Shown here piece after piece: positions 1 through 9,217 of a stretch of DNA of 64,000 nt. The position numbers and the translations under genes are program-made. How positions within the stretch are numbered: the first letter of the stretch is position 1; the number at the start of each line of letters is the position of its first letter. Where the stretch lies: NCBI RefSeq assembly GCF_006376685.1, contig NZ_VEWL01000001.1, forward strand, positions 62,001 through 126,000, given 5' to 3'. Origin of the DNA: Ochrobactrum teleogrylli. GTDB taxonomy: Bacteria > Pseudomonadota > Alphaproteobacteria > Rhizobiales > Rhizobiaceae. Under the pieces are notes generated by a model. It searched no databases. It was not told the DNA's origin and saw nothing but the letters and a program-made list of their open reading frames with translations.

Positions 1-69
1 GAGTGTGACTGCCGCAGCGATCACGAATGCGGCGGCAAAACTGCTTTCCAGTCGGTAGTACCAGAGCAT
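1..69 (-). CDS. Start of a membrane protein gene, cut by the window edge
   Basis: Only the first 23 codons are in the window. They read MLWYYRLESSFAAAFVIAAA and onward, a hydrophobic stretch typical of an N-terminal membrane anchor. The ATG is preceded on the minus strand by a strong ribosome site (GGAGG, six bases before the ATG), which is the main reason to call it. Product cannot be named. It lies downstream of the autotransporter on the same strand but behind a terminator-like hairpin, so it is probably a separate unit. Confidence 0.5.
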   Translation of the reverse strand, partial: MLWYYRLESSFAAAFVIAAAVTL

Positions 70-149
70 GACAGCCTCCGTTATGGTTAACGAATGCTTA
101 ATAAACGCGGCTCTGGCGATTTGGTTCAATCGGCCCTGTAACATAATTG

Positions 150-178
150 AGAGCGGCTTCGTGATGCGAAGCCGCTCT
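150..178 (-). terminator. Hairpin terminator behind the autotransporter
   Basis: Perfect 12-bp stem (AGAGCGGCTTCG with its complement) and a five-base loop, starting ten bases after the autotransporter stop codon. There is no long T-run, so it may act as an mRNA-stabilising hairpin as much as a terminator. Confidence 0.55.
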
Positions 179-187
179 GCTGTGCGT

Positions 188-2896
188 TTACCAGTTGACG
201 CGCAGGCCGACATTGCCCTTCAGCGTGTAGCTGTCGCCGAAATTATTCAGGCTTGTGTTGACCAGTCCTTCGCCGAACACGGAATAGCGCCGATTGTCGA
301 AATCATAGCTGCCGCCGACGCCGAGACCGCCCCACAGACGATCCTGACGGCTTGCCAGACTGACGCCTGCGAGATCGGCACGGGTGCCGTCGCGGAATTC
401 GTAATAAAGGTTGGCGATGCCGTAGAGGCTGGCGCGGTCGGTTGTGCCCCTGGCGTTCTGCCAGGAAGATGCGTAATCGAGATTGAGGCCAAGACGGCCT
501 TGCAGGCTCTCGCCACGATCAAACCGCGCGGCGCTGCCGAAACCGTCGATGAAGTTGTCGGCGTCCACCGACGAATAGACCAGCTGGCCTTGTGGCGTGA
601 CCGACCAATCGTTGTCGATGGCGAGTTTCTGCCCGCTTTCCAGCGACAGCGCATAGCCGAATGCATGGCTTCCGGTGGCGAGCGCCGATGCGCCTTCTGC
701 CGATGTGGTCAGGTCGCTGTCATACCATGTCGCCTGCGCCAGCCCGTCTGCATAAAAGCCGTTCTCGCCATACCAGGTCAGGGTTCCACCGAGGCCATAA
801 CCATCCGTGGAAATATCGCCGGACACGAAGTCGCTGGACGATGTTCTGGTTTTGCCATGCATATATTGGCCGAAGATGCCGCCAATGAGGCGACCCTGCT
901 CATTTTCCAGAAATGCGCCGTCAATACCCGCCTGCATCTTGAAGATGTTCTGACGGATTTGGGTTCCGGTGGTGCTGTAGTCGGCTTCAAGACGATTATG
1001 CGCGCCTTCAATGCGGCCCCAGACGCCATTGCCCATGGAGGTTGCGGTTTCCTTGTCGGAAGACGTGGTTTGCCCCACCCAGACGCGGTTGCCCGTGCGC
1101 TGGCGCAGCGAGGAGACGTTGTTCATCCCAAGCAGATGCTGCGAATAGGCCTCATAGACCGGCGCACCGGCTTGCAGCTTGCCTTCCGGTTGTGGTTCCG
1201 GCTTCTCTGGAACTGGATTTTCAGTATTGGGGTTTTCCGGATTTGGGTCTGGATCTGGCGTGGGGATCACTGGCGTCTTCTTGGAAATCAGATACCAGTC
1301 ATTGGTGTTCTGACCTTCAGCATTGCCTTTATAAAGGCCGTACTCATACGCGCCGATCACCACAGCGGGTCTGCCGCCTGCACGATATTGCGCGTCCAGT
1401 ATGAAATCACCGTCAGAACTGCCGTTGACCTTGATGACTTCGATGCCCAGCGTCGTGCTGTCGCCCGTTCCACCGCGATTATTGACATGGAGGAAGCTGG
1501 TGCCCGACGTATTGCCATCGATCACGATCGTGTTCGTGTTCGACGTGTCGTCGCCAAGAACGGCATTGATCGTCAGCATGCCGTTCTTGCCGACATAATC
1601 GCCGGTAATATGAAGATTGTTGCTGGTCGATGTGCCGAAATTGACATTACCCGCATTGGCGAGCGTCACCAGTGTCTGATCCATGTCGTTGAGATCGAGC
1701 GTCGCGCCGGACGAAACTGTAAAAGCCGATGACGTGCTGAAGGCGTTGGTCGCACCCGCTTTCAGGGTTCCGGCTTCGATATTGGTGTCGCCGCTATAGG
1801 TGTTGTTGCCCGACAGGGTGGTCGTGCCTGTTCCGCTCTGGAATACGGTGCCGTTTCCAGAAATGTTGGCGCTGAAATCAAACGCATTGTCGCGGTTGAA
1901 CGCCAGTTCGCCCTCATTGGAGATTTGCTGGCTGGCCAGACTGCCCGTCGCGCCGCCCGCACCGAGCTGAAGGCGCGCACCAGCTGCAATCGACGTTGCG
2001 CCGCTATAGCTGGTCGCGCCAGCCAGAGTGAGAACACCGCTGCTGATCGTGACGCCGCCCGTGCCGCTGATATCGCCCGCATATGTTGTGCTTGCGTTTG
2101 TGATCTCGAGGGTCTTGGTTCCAAGCCGAACCTCGCCCGTGCCAGTCAAGGTCTGGATCGATGTGGAGGTGGGGGTTATCGCGCTGATGTCAAAAGTTCC
2201 ATCGACATTGATGAGGCTGGATGAGTTCAGATTGCCGGTACGAGGGCCGGTGCTGAAAAGCTTGAGCGTTCCTGACCGAATATCGGTGTAGCCAGTGAAG
2301 CTATGCACGCCATCGGTAATGAGATCGCCATTGCCTGTCAGAATCAAGTTACCCTGACCTTCTATAGGGCCACCAACGTTCATTATGTTACCTGAATTGA
2401 CCACATTGACTGTCAAAGTATGCGGGCCGAGCAAAATGCCGTAGCTAGGACCAGTTTTCAACTCGCCGCCATTTGGATTATCAATCAAATATTCCAAATC
2501 ATTCATGATTTGAGTTTTTCTCGGGCCTGTGGATTCCAATTCGCTAGCGTAGTGGATACCTATTCCATTTACACCATAAATCTGCACTAGGCCGGGGTTT
2601 CCAAAGCCACCGATGCCATTGGAACTAGATAAGTTCGCCCCATCTTCGAACAAGATGCTCCCGACCTGCACGGTAGAGTTCGTAGATACCGATATTGTTA
2701 TAATGCCGGAACCGATTATGGCGGTATCGTTGTCTGTCGGCGCGGAGTCACCTGCCCAGTTGGCTGCGACATTCCAGGAACCACCAGACCCGCCTGTATA
2801 TCTAATATCCGCTGCATTCGCTGTATGGGTCAGCAAGAGCAGCGCCGTGCTCGCAGAAAGGACGGCTGCCAGTTTGTGCAATGGGTATGTCCGCAT
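188..2896 (-). CDS. Autotransporter adhesin-like protein (type Va), 902 aa
   Basis: Secreted surface protein that carries its own translocation barrel. A Sec signal peptide ends near residue 28 (TANA/AD). The passenger is rich in Gly, Ser, Thr and Asn and holds at least two passenger-associated repeats of the form SGNGTVFQSGTGTTTLSGNN with a following NTYSGDTNIEAGTLK-like segment (about residues 270-385). A Pro/Asp/Asn/Glu linker (about 547-580) leads into a beta-barrel domain of roughly 280 residues that ends in an aromatic residue (VNW), as outer-membrane barrels do. I chose the ATG at 2896 because AGGAT stands seven bases before it; the ATG five codons upstream has no ribosome site. It is transcribed alone, from an AT-rich upstream region. 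The ligand or host surface bound is unknown. An adhesion or aggregation role is inference from the family. Confidence 0.88.
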   Translation of the reverse strand: MRTYPLHKLAAVLSASTALLLLTHTANAADIRYTGGSGGSWNVAANWAGDSAPTDNDTAIIGSGIITISVSTNSTVQVGSILFEDGANLSSSNGIGGFGNPGLVQIYGVNGIGIHYASELESTGPRKTQIMNDLEYLIDNPNGGELKTGPSYGILLGPHTLTVNVVNSGNIMNVGGPIEGQGNLILTGNGDLITDGVHSFTGYTDIRSGTLKLFSTGPRTGNLNSSSLINVDGTFDISAITPTSTSIQTLTGTGEVRLGTKTLEITNASTTYAGDISGTGGVTISSGVLTLAGATSYSGATSIAAGARLQLGAGGATGSLASQQISNEGELAFNRDNAFDFSANISGNGTVFQSGTGTTTLSGNNTYSGDTNIEAGTLKAGATNAFSTSSAFTVSSGATLDLNDMDQTLVTLANAGNVNFGTSTSNNLHITGDYVGKNGMLTINAVLGDDTSNTNTIVIDGNTSGTSFLHVNNRGGTGDSTTLGIEVIKVNGSSDGDFILDAQYRAGGRPAVVIGAYEYGLYKGNAEGQNTNDWYLISKKTPVIPTPDPDPNPENPNTENPVPEKPEPQPEGKLQAGAPVYEAYSQHLLGMNNVSSLRQRTGNRVWVGQTTSSDKETATSMGNGVWGRIEGAHNRLEADYSTTGTQIRQNIFKMQAGIDGAFLENEQGRLIGGIFGQYMHGKTRTSSSDFVSGDISTDGYGLGGTLTWYGENGFYADGLAQATWYDSDLTTSAEGASALATGSHAFGYALSLESGQKLAIDNDWSVTPQGQLVYSSVDADNFIDGFGSAARFDRGESLQGRLGLNLDYASSWQNARGTTDRASLYGIANLYYEFRDGTRADLAGVSLASRQDRLWGGLGVGGSYDFDNRRYSVFGEGLVNTSLNNFGDSYTLKGNVGLRVNW

Positions 2897-3343
2897 CAAA
2901 TTATCCTGCATAGTTCAAGGGACAACCAACGTCGGTTGTCTTGGCCCGCCGACTTTCGTGGGGGCACGGTCGGCTGGGTCTGTTCAGATTGTTTGGGAGC
3001 TTGCGTCGTGCTGGGGCTTCAACGCTGATCCTGCGACGCAGGGTGCTATGGGGTGAAGTGCCTTCCGCAAGACTGCATGTTTAAATGTGTCATGGCCGCG
3101 CAATCGTAAGTTGTGCTGAGGCGGATAAAGGCATAGTGGTTCTTCCGGTATGTATAGAATCGCTTATTAGGATAAGCTATATAAATTATATTTGAAACAG
3201 TAAAAGAAGTTTCCGAAAGTGTTTTCTTTAAATAAGTCGTCATCAAATTATATATTACTAATATAATAGAGTAGTAAATATTAACAACATTTTAACATCC
3301 TGATCCATTCACGCTGGGCTTTCGACGTGACCAAATTGCCGGG
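2897..3343. other. AT-rich non-coding region upstream of the autotransporter
   Basis: No convincing gene. The part from about 3140 to 3300 is strikingly AT-rich against its surroundings, with runs of A/T and TATATTA-like stretches. It must hold the autotransporter promoter. Such AT-rich promoters of surface genes are typical targets of the MucR/Ros silencers of this group; that assignment is inference. Confidence 0.5.
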
Positions 3344-4297
3344 TCATTTGCTCACGTAAAGCGGAACCGAAAGCGTAAGAAACGCTGCGGTGCCCTCGAC
3401 CCGGTTTTCGGTATGCAACTCGCGCAGCAATTTCACCCGCGCCTGAACCGGTGTTTTATCGAATTCGAAATTGTAGCTCGCGGTTACACCGAGTGCCGCC
3501 ACGCGCCCGCGATAGCCACCGAGCACGGCTCCGCTGCCGCTGTCGTCGCTGATCTGCTGGTAATAATAGCCGATGGCACCGAGCGAGAACTGTTTCGAGA
3601 AATATTGCGAAACCGCGCCTTCCACATGGAATTCGGTTCCGGTGCGGTAATCGGTTTCTTGGTTTTTCCCGTTGAAGGTGAAGCCGACTACGCCGGATAT
3701 GTCGAGGCCGCGCGCCGGGTCGAACCAGGTGCCCGCAGCGGAAAGATCGCCACCCCAACGGTGGAAGGCAATATTGGCGAGCGAGTCCTTCTGGTAGTCC
3801 CCAATGGGAACATTGACCATACCATTGAGGCTCCAATGGAAGTCGCCGCTGTTCCAGCCGATCGTGGTGGTGACCACCGGATCACCAATCCTGGTAACGC
3901 TGTTGTCGATATCGCCCGAATAGGGGCCATAGACCAGATCGGCATCGACATTCTGTTGGCCGAAAGGTGTGGTCAAGCCAAAGGCCAGCCGTCCTCCCAG
4001 AAGTTCATAGGGCGTGGACCATATGAAGGTTGGGAGATCGACAACGGCCTTGGCATCGACACCAAAGCCGACCACACCGCCCAGCGGCAGCGGCGCGGAC
4101 GCACCGGCACTTGCGCGATAGAAGTAGGTGTCGTTCTGCAGATAGAGTCCGGGCGCGGGCAGGATCGCAGCCATTGGCCCCTTGGACCCCAGCAGGTAGA
4201 AGCCGAGACCGTTTTCTGCGGCCTGTGCGCCAAAGCAGAGGAGCGTCGCCGGAACGGACCAGAGGATAGGCTTTAGGGTTTGGACTAGTGGTTTCAT
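3344..4297 (-). CDS. SphA-like outer-membrane beta-barrel (Phenol_MetA_deg family), 317 aa
   Basis: Predicted outer-membrane channel for small hydrophobic or aromatic compounds. The signal peptide (MKPLVQTLKPILWSVPATLL, cleavage after AQA near residue 26) is followed by ENGLGFYLLGSKGP, the typical N-terminus of the family first noticed beside meta-cleavage pathways and including SphA. The rest alternates amphipathic strands with Gly/Asp turns to a C-terminal YVSK. The reading frame is open further upstream, but the extra 76 codons look non-coding and lie inside the GH2 gene; the ATG at 4297 begins the signal peptide. It lies 49 bases behind the GH2 gene, so it is likely co-transcribed and may admit the glycosides the exported enzymes cleave (inference). 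Confidence 0.8.
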   Translation of the reverse strand: MKPLVQTLKPILWSVPATLLCFGAQAAENGLGFYLLGSKGPMAAILPAPGLYLQNDTYFYRASAGASAPLPLGGVVGFGVDAKAVVDLPTFIWSTPYELLGGRLAFGLTTPFGQQNVDADLVYGPYSGDIDNSVTRIGDPVVTTTIGWNSGDFHWSLNGMVNVPIGDYQKDSLANIAFHRWGGDLSAAGTWFDPARGLDISGVVGFTFNGKNQETDYRTGTEFHVEGAVSQYFSKQFSLGAIGYYYQQISDDSGSGAVLGGYRGRVAALGVTASYNFEFDKTPVQARVKLLRELHTENRVEGTAAFLTLSVPLYVSK

Positions 4298-4346
4298 GAG
4301 CCTGCTCTGATCCAGAGGTTCAGTGATGTTGGTTTTACAGTGGCAA

Positions 4347-7082
4347 TCAGTGGGTGTTGTAACCTTCGATAGCGACAACCGGCTTCTGCCCGTTGATCTG
4401 TGCCTTTGAGACTGCCGCGGTGATTTCGCGCGTCTCGCGGGGATAGACCGTGACGTAATTGTCGTCATAGGTGATGGGCAGAATTTCACCGGAACTATCG
4501 TCTTGCCGAAGCTCCGCCCGGACAAAGAAAGCGATGTGGTCGGTCGGGTTGTTCAGCGAAATCTTGAAGCGGCGGAAGTCGTCTTGGGAGGCGATTTCTT
4601 CAAGTGTGGTTTTGAGTTCCACCTTCGGCATCGTGTTGAGCGGGGTGAAGTCAGCCCATTGCTTTTGTTTGAGTATCATGGCGTCCATCATGGAGTCTGG
4701 ACTCATGTTTTCAGGAATGTCGTCCTTTGCCGATTGCCAATATGTGTTCTCCGCAAGCACTTCGTTCTTGGCATCGCGGAGTTGCAGGCGGACGAAATAA
4801 ACCTTGCCCATGTCGCCATAACGCGGAAGCGTCATGGCGACTGTCGAGGTGGTAGGACTGGTGGTTTTGACGGTCACATTCTTCTCGTGCTTGAGCTTGC
4901 CGTTTATGTCGTAGAGCCGGGCGTTGACTGTTAGGTTTTTCAAGCCCCCCAGAGTCTGGTTGACGAGATAAATTTTGGCTTTGGAATGGTTGCCGGTCGC
5001 ATAGCCGTCAAAAACAACGCTTAAAGGCTGCAGGGCTTTCTTGGCTCCGAAATAGCCGCCGCCCTGTTTCATATAATAATCGAAGAGATGACCGAAGAAG
5101 GATGGCCAATGGCTGTTAAGCATCCAGAAAATCGTCATCTTGTGGGCGTCCCCACCCAGCGCGCCATAGGCTTCGTTCTGCGCGCGGACATTTTCATAGG
5201 TCGTGAGCTGAGCCTTGCGCGCAAGATCTTCAACGCTATCTGCAGGACCATATCGATTGGCAATGGCCGCCTTGGCGCTTTCAAGCGTGCTGTTGCCGGG
5301 TGCGGAACCGGCGCGCATATACCAGAAATCATTGATGGGCCAGAGCTTGTCCGCTGGCAGGAATTTCTTCAGACTGTCCAGCGGCAGAATAGTCTCGTCA
5401 TTGCCCGATTCAGCGATGGAGCCCATCGCGCCGATGATGTCGCCCTTGAACCAGAAGGCGGGCGCGCGCCATGAATAGGGCGCCGCCATATGGATGCCGC
5501 TCCAGTCACCGTTGCGGGCGGACACCGTATCGACCACCGCATTTTGCCAATGCATCTTTTTCAGAATGGCATGGTATTCCTGAAGGACGGGAGCCGGGGG
5601 CAGTCCATCGCTGCCATTCGCCCAGATGAAGGCCGAGGCATGCGAGCGAAAATCCGCGATCATGTCATGAACTGTGGCATAAGCGACGGCGTAGTCTTCC
5701 TTGTCCCAATGGCTCCACAGTTCCCACGATCCGCAACACATGAGGCCGCGCATGACCGGGATGCCTTCCTTGTCGGCCAGCTCCAGCATGTCATCATCGG
5801 CGAACTTGCCCTCCCAGCGCAGCATGTTGACGCCAAGGTCTTTCGCATAGCGGATGATGTCGCGATCGCGCTGCGGATTGTTGTCGAACAACAGGTCGGG
5901 CGTATAGGCCGCGCCACGAATCAGATAATCACGGCCATTGACCTTGATATAGAAGCTGCCGGGGTTCTTGAACTTCGGAAACAGCTTGGAGTTGTCGATG
6001 TGCTGCGTGATCTTGCGTATGCCGAAATCCGTTGTTGCTGTATCGGAAACCTTGTCGCCGATGCTAAAGGTGAGTTTCAGATTGTAGAGGTTTGGCTTGC
6101 CCCAGATATAGGGCCACCAGACATCGGGCTTATTCACCGTCAGCGTCTTGACTTGTTCCGGGGTAAAGCTTTCTTCGCGAGTTTCGTTGGCTTTGAGCGT
6201 GACGGTCTTTTCGAGGTGAATGCTGGGCTTGCCCTCCCGGCTGATCTCGCCGCGCAGTACCCCCGTAACGGGTTCTGAAGAGCGGTTGATCAGATTGGCA
6301 TAGACATCGAGCTTCGCCGTCTTCAGATCTGGCACCGACAGGTCGGCTTTGACATAAGGATTGCGCAAGGCAACATCGCCGCCATAGGTGAGATAGACCT
6401 TGCGCCAGATACCTGCGCCCTTATCGGGGATAAAAGAGGTTTTTGTCGCGTAATCGCCGAGATATTTCAGGTTGATCCAGTCCATCCAGGTGTCGGTCAG
6501 ATCGACACCTTCGCCTTTCCCCGGATTAAGGCTGTCACCCAGTGTCAGGCTTGGGGTGCGCTGTTCCGGGGTGATTTTAACCGCCAGCAAATTATTTGCG
6601 CCGGGATGGACCAGCTTCGTGACGTCAAACTCGTACTTGCGGCTCATGCCGACAACGGTGTCGGGACCTGCGATCTTTTGGCCGTTCAGCCAGATTTCGC
6701 CGCGATAGTTTAGCCCGTTGAAGATGAGCGTGTAACGGTCGTGCCCTTCTGGAACATCGAGCTTGGTCTGATACCACCATTGGTGTTTCCACAGGGTGTT
6801 GTCTACCTTGGTAAGATTGTCCCCATAGTAGATATCCTTGTAGACACCAGCCTTGCTGAGCGTGTTCAAAACGGTGGAGGGCATCGTCTGGATGGCGTAG
6901 CCGCTGTCGACAAGAGGTGCGTTGGGCACGTCGATCTGTGCTGCTTTCGCGTCGTCGTCCCGGATGAGACGCCATCCATGCTGCAGCTCGATTTTGCCGC
7001 TGGTAGCTTCGGCGCGCGCTTCGAAAGTCAAAGACGAAGCAAGGATTGCTACGGCAACCAGAAAATACCCCACGCGAGCCAT
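4347..7082 (-). CDS. Exported glycoside hydrolase family 2, exo-glucosaminidase/mannosidase-like, 911 aa
   Basis: Periplasmic GH2 glycosidase. A Sec signal peptide (to about residue 25, ARA/EA) precedes the sugar-binding jelly-roll domain (about 30-210, with WWYQTKLDVP and NGLNYRGEIWLNGQKIAG), immunoglobulin-like domain, TIM barrel (about 370-640) and C-terminal beta domains. The barrel has a Ser-Asp at the place of the usual Asn-Glu (WANGSDG, Asp492) and a candidate nucleophile Glu558 in SIAESGND. As I recall, this Ser-Asp plus Glu arrangement marks the exo-beta-D-glucosaminidase subgroup rather than classical beta-galactosidases, so chitosan or glucosaminide cleavage is the best guess; a mannosidase cannot be excluded. 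The ATG at 7082 has GGAGG five bases upstream. Gene order on this strand is GH1, GH2, SphA-like barrel. Confidence 0.85.
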   Translation of the reverse strand: MARVGYFLVAVAILASSLTFEARAEATSGKIELQHGWRLIRDDDAKAAQIDVPNAPLVDSGYAIQTMPSTVLNTLSKAGVYKDIYYGDNLTKVDNTLWKHQWWYQTKLDVPEGHDRYTLIFNGLNYRGEIWLNGQKIAGPDTVVGMSRKYEFDVTKLVHPGANNLLAVKITPEQRTPSLTLGDSLNPGKGEGVDLTDTWMDWINLKYLGDYATKTSFIPDKGAGIWRKVYLTYGGDVALRNPYVKADLSVPDLKTAKLDVYANLINRSSEPVTGVLRGEISREGKPSIHLEKTVTLKANETREESFTPEQVKTLTVNKPDVWWPYIWGKPNLYNLKLTFSIGDKVSDTATTDFGIRKITQHIDNSKLFPKFKNPGSFYIKVNGRDYLIRGAAYTPDLLFDNNPQRDRDIIRYAKDLGVNMLRWEGKFADDDMLELADKEGIPVMRGLMCCGSWELWSHWDKEDYAVAYATVHDMIADFRSHASAFIWANGSDGLPPAPVLQEYHAILKKMHWQNAVVDTVSARNGDWSGIHMAAPYSWRAPAFWFKGDIIGAMGSIAESGNDETILPLDSLKKFLPADKLWPINDFWYMRAGSAPGNSTLESAKAAIANRYGPADSVEDLARKAQLTTYENVRAQNEAYGALGGDAHKMTIFWMLNSHWPSFFGHLFDYYMKQGGGYFGAKKALQPLSVVFDGYATGNHSKAKIYLVNQTLGGLKNLTVNARLYDINGKLKHEKNVTVKTTSPTTSTVAMTLPRYGDMGKVYFVRLQLRDAKNEVLAENTYWQSAKDDIPENMSPDSMMDAMILKQKQWADFTPLNTMPKVELKTTLEEIASQDDFRRFKISLNNPTDHIAFFVRAELRQDDSSGEILPITYDDNYVTVYPRETREITAAVSKAQINGQKPVVAIEGYNTH

Positions 7083-7289
7083 TTGCCCTCCAATGTATAA
7101 AGGTCGGAACGCTAACGCTTGTGCCCGCAGATTGAATTCGTTGTTTGATTTTAGGCTGGCCGACAGCGTTATGCTGGATGAAAACGCAACACTATTCTTT
7201 CGAAGAAAGCCGGTAGTTTGATCCCGGCATTCGCTGTTCAACAACATTGTTGTGGGCGAGTGTCGGGACCGCTCTCAAAGGGAGGGCGC

Positions 7290-8708
7290 TTAAACAATGC
7301 TATTGGTTTTGCAGCATTTTCCGAAATATTCGAGGCTACGCTTCGGCCATCTCTTCTCTGTTGTGGGGTCAACCTTTATCAGGCCGAAGTTCTTTGCAAA
7401 TCCTTCGTTCCATTCCCAATTGTCCGTGGAAGACCAGTAGACCAGCCCCTTCAGGTTGACGCCCTTCTGCATCGCTTTATAGGCTTCCTCAACATAGCCC
7501 TTGATAAAATGAATTCGCGTTGTGTCCTCGACGACGCCATTGACGACTGTATTGGGTTCGTCAACCGGGAAGCCAAATTCAGTAACGTAAATGTCGGGGG
7601 CGCCATAACCGTTGTGGACACGCAGCAGGGTTTCGGAAAATCCATCCGGTTCGTAGGGCAGATATTTGGTGAGCTCGAGATTATCCGGAGGCGTGTCCTG
7701 CACGAAGCCGAGTGGCGTGTGCGGTTCGGCCTTGACGTAAAAGCGTGAGTAATAATTGACGCCGAGAAAATCAGGTCGCGCGGCGATGATTTCCATATCG
7801 CCGGGCTGGACGACTGGAGCGACCAGTGCGTGCACCTCTACTGGATATTCCTGGCCGAACAGCGGATCGAGATAGGCCGTGTTCCAGTAAGCATCCATCA
7901 TTCGGACGATTTTTTCATCTTCCGGGTAGTTGGACTTGGATCGGACGGTCTGGAGATTGAGCGTGGTGCCGACCTTCGCGTCTTTCGGCAGATTCGCCCG
8001 GGCGGCCGCGATGATAAGGCCCTGCGCGACATTTTGATGATGGATCGCATCCCCCATTGCCCTCAAGGATATATAACCCGGCGCAAAGCGTCCCGAACCA
8101 TAGCCGAAGGTGGAAACGGTGCCAGGCTCGTTCATGGCAATCCAAAGCTTGATGCGATCGCCAAACCTGCGCGTTATAATTTCGGTGTAGTCGGTTGCAT
8201 ATTGGATGATTTCACGATTGCGGAAATCACCGGCCCAAATGGGGTTTTCAAAATGCAGGATGGTGGCCATGGGATCAAGACCGAGCCGAAGCATCTCGTC
8301 GATCATACGGTCATATAAGTCCAACGCAGCGGCGCTTGGCGCGCCCGGTCCTTCGGGCTGGATGCGTGACCAGTAGAAAGAAAAGCGAAAAGTGTTCAAA
8401 CCGGCTTGAGACAACAGGGCAAACTCTTCGCCGTAACGCGTTTCGAATTGCGTGTTCTTCACGTTGGTTGAGCCGTCGCGAATTCGACCTGAAATATCGG
8501 CAAAAACGTCCCAGTTGCTGCGCCCGCGCCCGGCGCGGCTTTCTGCTTGCGCGGCGGCGGAAGCGACGCCCCACTTGAAACCGGCTGGAAAAGTCTTGTC
8601 TTCAGCGAAGGCAATTTCTGGCGCAAGGGCAGTTGCCGCCGAAGCTGCCGCCACCTTAAGAAACGAACGTCGTGAGAAGCTAAGCCGGCTTGTCAGTTCG
8701 TGGTCCAT
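7290..8708 (-). CDS. Tat-exported glycoside hydrolase family 1 (beta-glucosidase-like), 472 aa
   Basis: GH1 TIM-barrel glycosidase with retaining mechanism. The acid/base is Glu194 in AMNEPG and the nucleophile Glu377 in VTEFGF; TFRFSFYWSRIQPEG near residue 100 is a family signature. The N-terminus (SRRSFLKVAAASAATALA, residues 12-29) is a twin-arginine export signal, so the folded enzyme should act in the periplasm, which is unusual because most bacterial GH1 enzymes are cytoplasmic. The start at 8708 has AGGA eight bases upstream; an in-frame ATG further upstream lacks one. It is first in the operon with GH2 and the outer-membrane barrel, and divergent from an AraC-type regulator. Substrate is not determined by the sequence; aryl- or disaccharide beta-glucosides are typical. 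Confidence 0.88.
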   Translation of the reverse strand: MDHELTSRLSFSRRSFLKVAAASAATALAPEIAFAEDKTFPAGFKWGVASAAAQAESRAGRGRSNWDVFADISGRIRDGSTNVKNTQFETRYGEEFALLSQAGLNTFRFSFYWSRIQPEGPGAPSAAALDLYDRMIDEMLRLGLDPMATILHFENPIWAGDFRNREIIQYATDYTEIITRRFGDRIKLWIAMNEPGTVSTFGYGSGRFAPGYISLRAMGDAIHHQNVAQGLIIAAARANLPKDAKVGTTLNLQTVRSKSNYPEDEKIVRMMDAYWNTAYLDPLFGQEYPVEVHALVAPVVQPGDMEIIAARPDFLGVNYYSRFYVKAEPHTPLGFVQDTPPDNLELTKYLPYEPDGFSETLLRVHNGYGAPDIYVTEFGFPVDEPNTVVNGVVEDTTRIHFIKGYVEEAYKAMQKGVNLKGLVYWSSTDNWEWNEGFAKNFGLIKVDPTTEKRWPKRSLEYFGKCCKTNSIV

Positions 8709-9217
8709 TCGCGAGATCCTGTGTTTGAAAGGATTGAGTGACCAGTTCTCAAGAGGCAAATATCTGCCGTCTCGGAAAGAACGAGCTTTCCCGTTGCTGC
8801 GATAACTGGCCTTAGAAAAACTTGATCTTATGCATAACTATGGGGGTGGACCTGCTTCATAATGGAACAGGGTGTTTTATTCTCTTCGGAATGAGCTATA
8901 TGTAAAAATCAAAGTCGAGCAATGCGTTTTTATCCCATATTCAGTGCAATATTATCTCAACCTAATAAATATCGATAGATATTAGATTTTATTTGGAAAT
9001 ATAAAATTGTCGGTCTATATTTAAAAAGAAATATAAAAAAGATGGTCTGCGCATGAGTGAATCATTGCTTAAAGCGAGGTAGTTCCTTTTGCATAAAAAG
9101 CTTAAAAAATGCTGGAGTTTCGAGACTTAGGAAGAATACAGGTCGACCTCCAGATAGTCTCAGGAAATAATTATTGCCCACAATATTCTGCGTGGCTCGA
9201 CGAAAGGCTGGTAAATA
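8709..9217. other. AT-rich divergent promoter region between GH1 and the AraC regulator
   Basis: About 500 bases without a gene. The centre (about 8880-9060) is strongly AT-rich. It contains the inverted repeat AATATC-GATA-GATATT at 8968-8983, a possible regulator site. The AraC regulator is expected to act here on the glycosidase operon (inference). Confidence 0.5.

Noticed and set aside
68..1732. Long plus-strand open frame opposite the autotransporter (554 codons)
   Set aside because: It mirrors a GC-rich coding strand, lacks a ribosome site and has no protein-like pattern; the minus strand codes for a clear autotransporter.
3046..3246. 66-codon minus-strand frame in the AT-rich island
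   Set aside because: No ribosome site or family pattern; such frames are expected by chance, and the region is a promoter.
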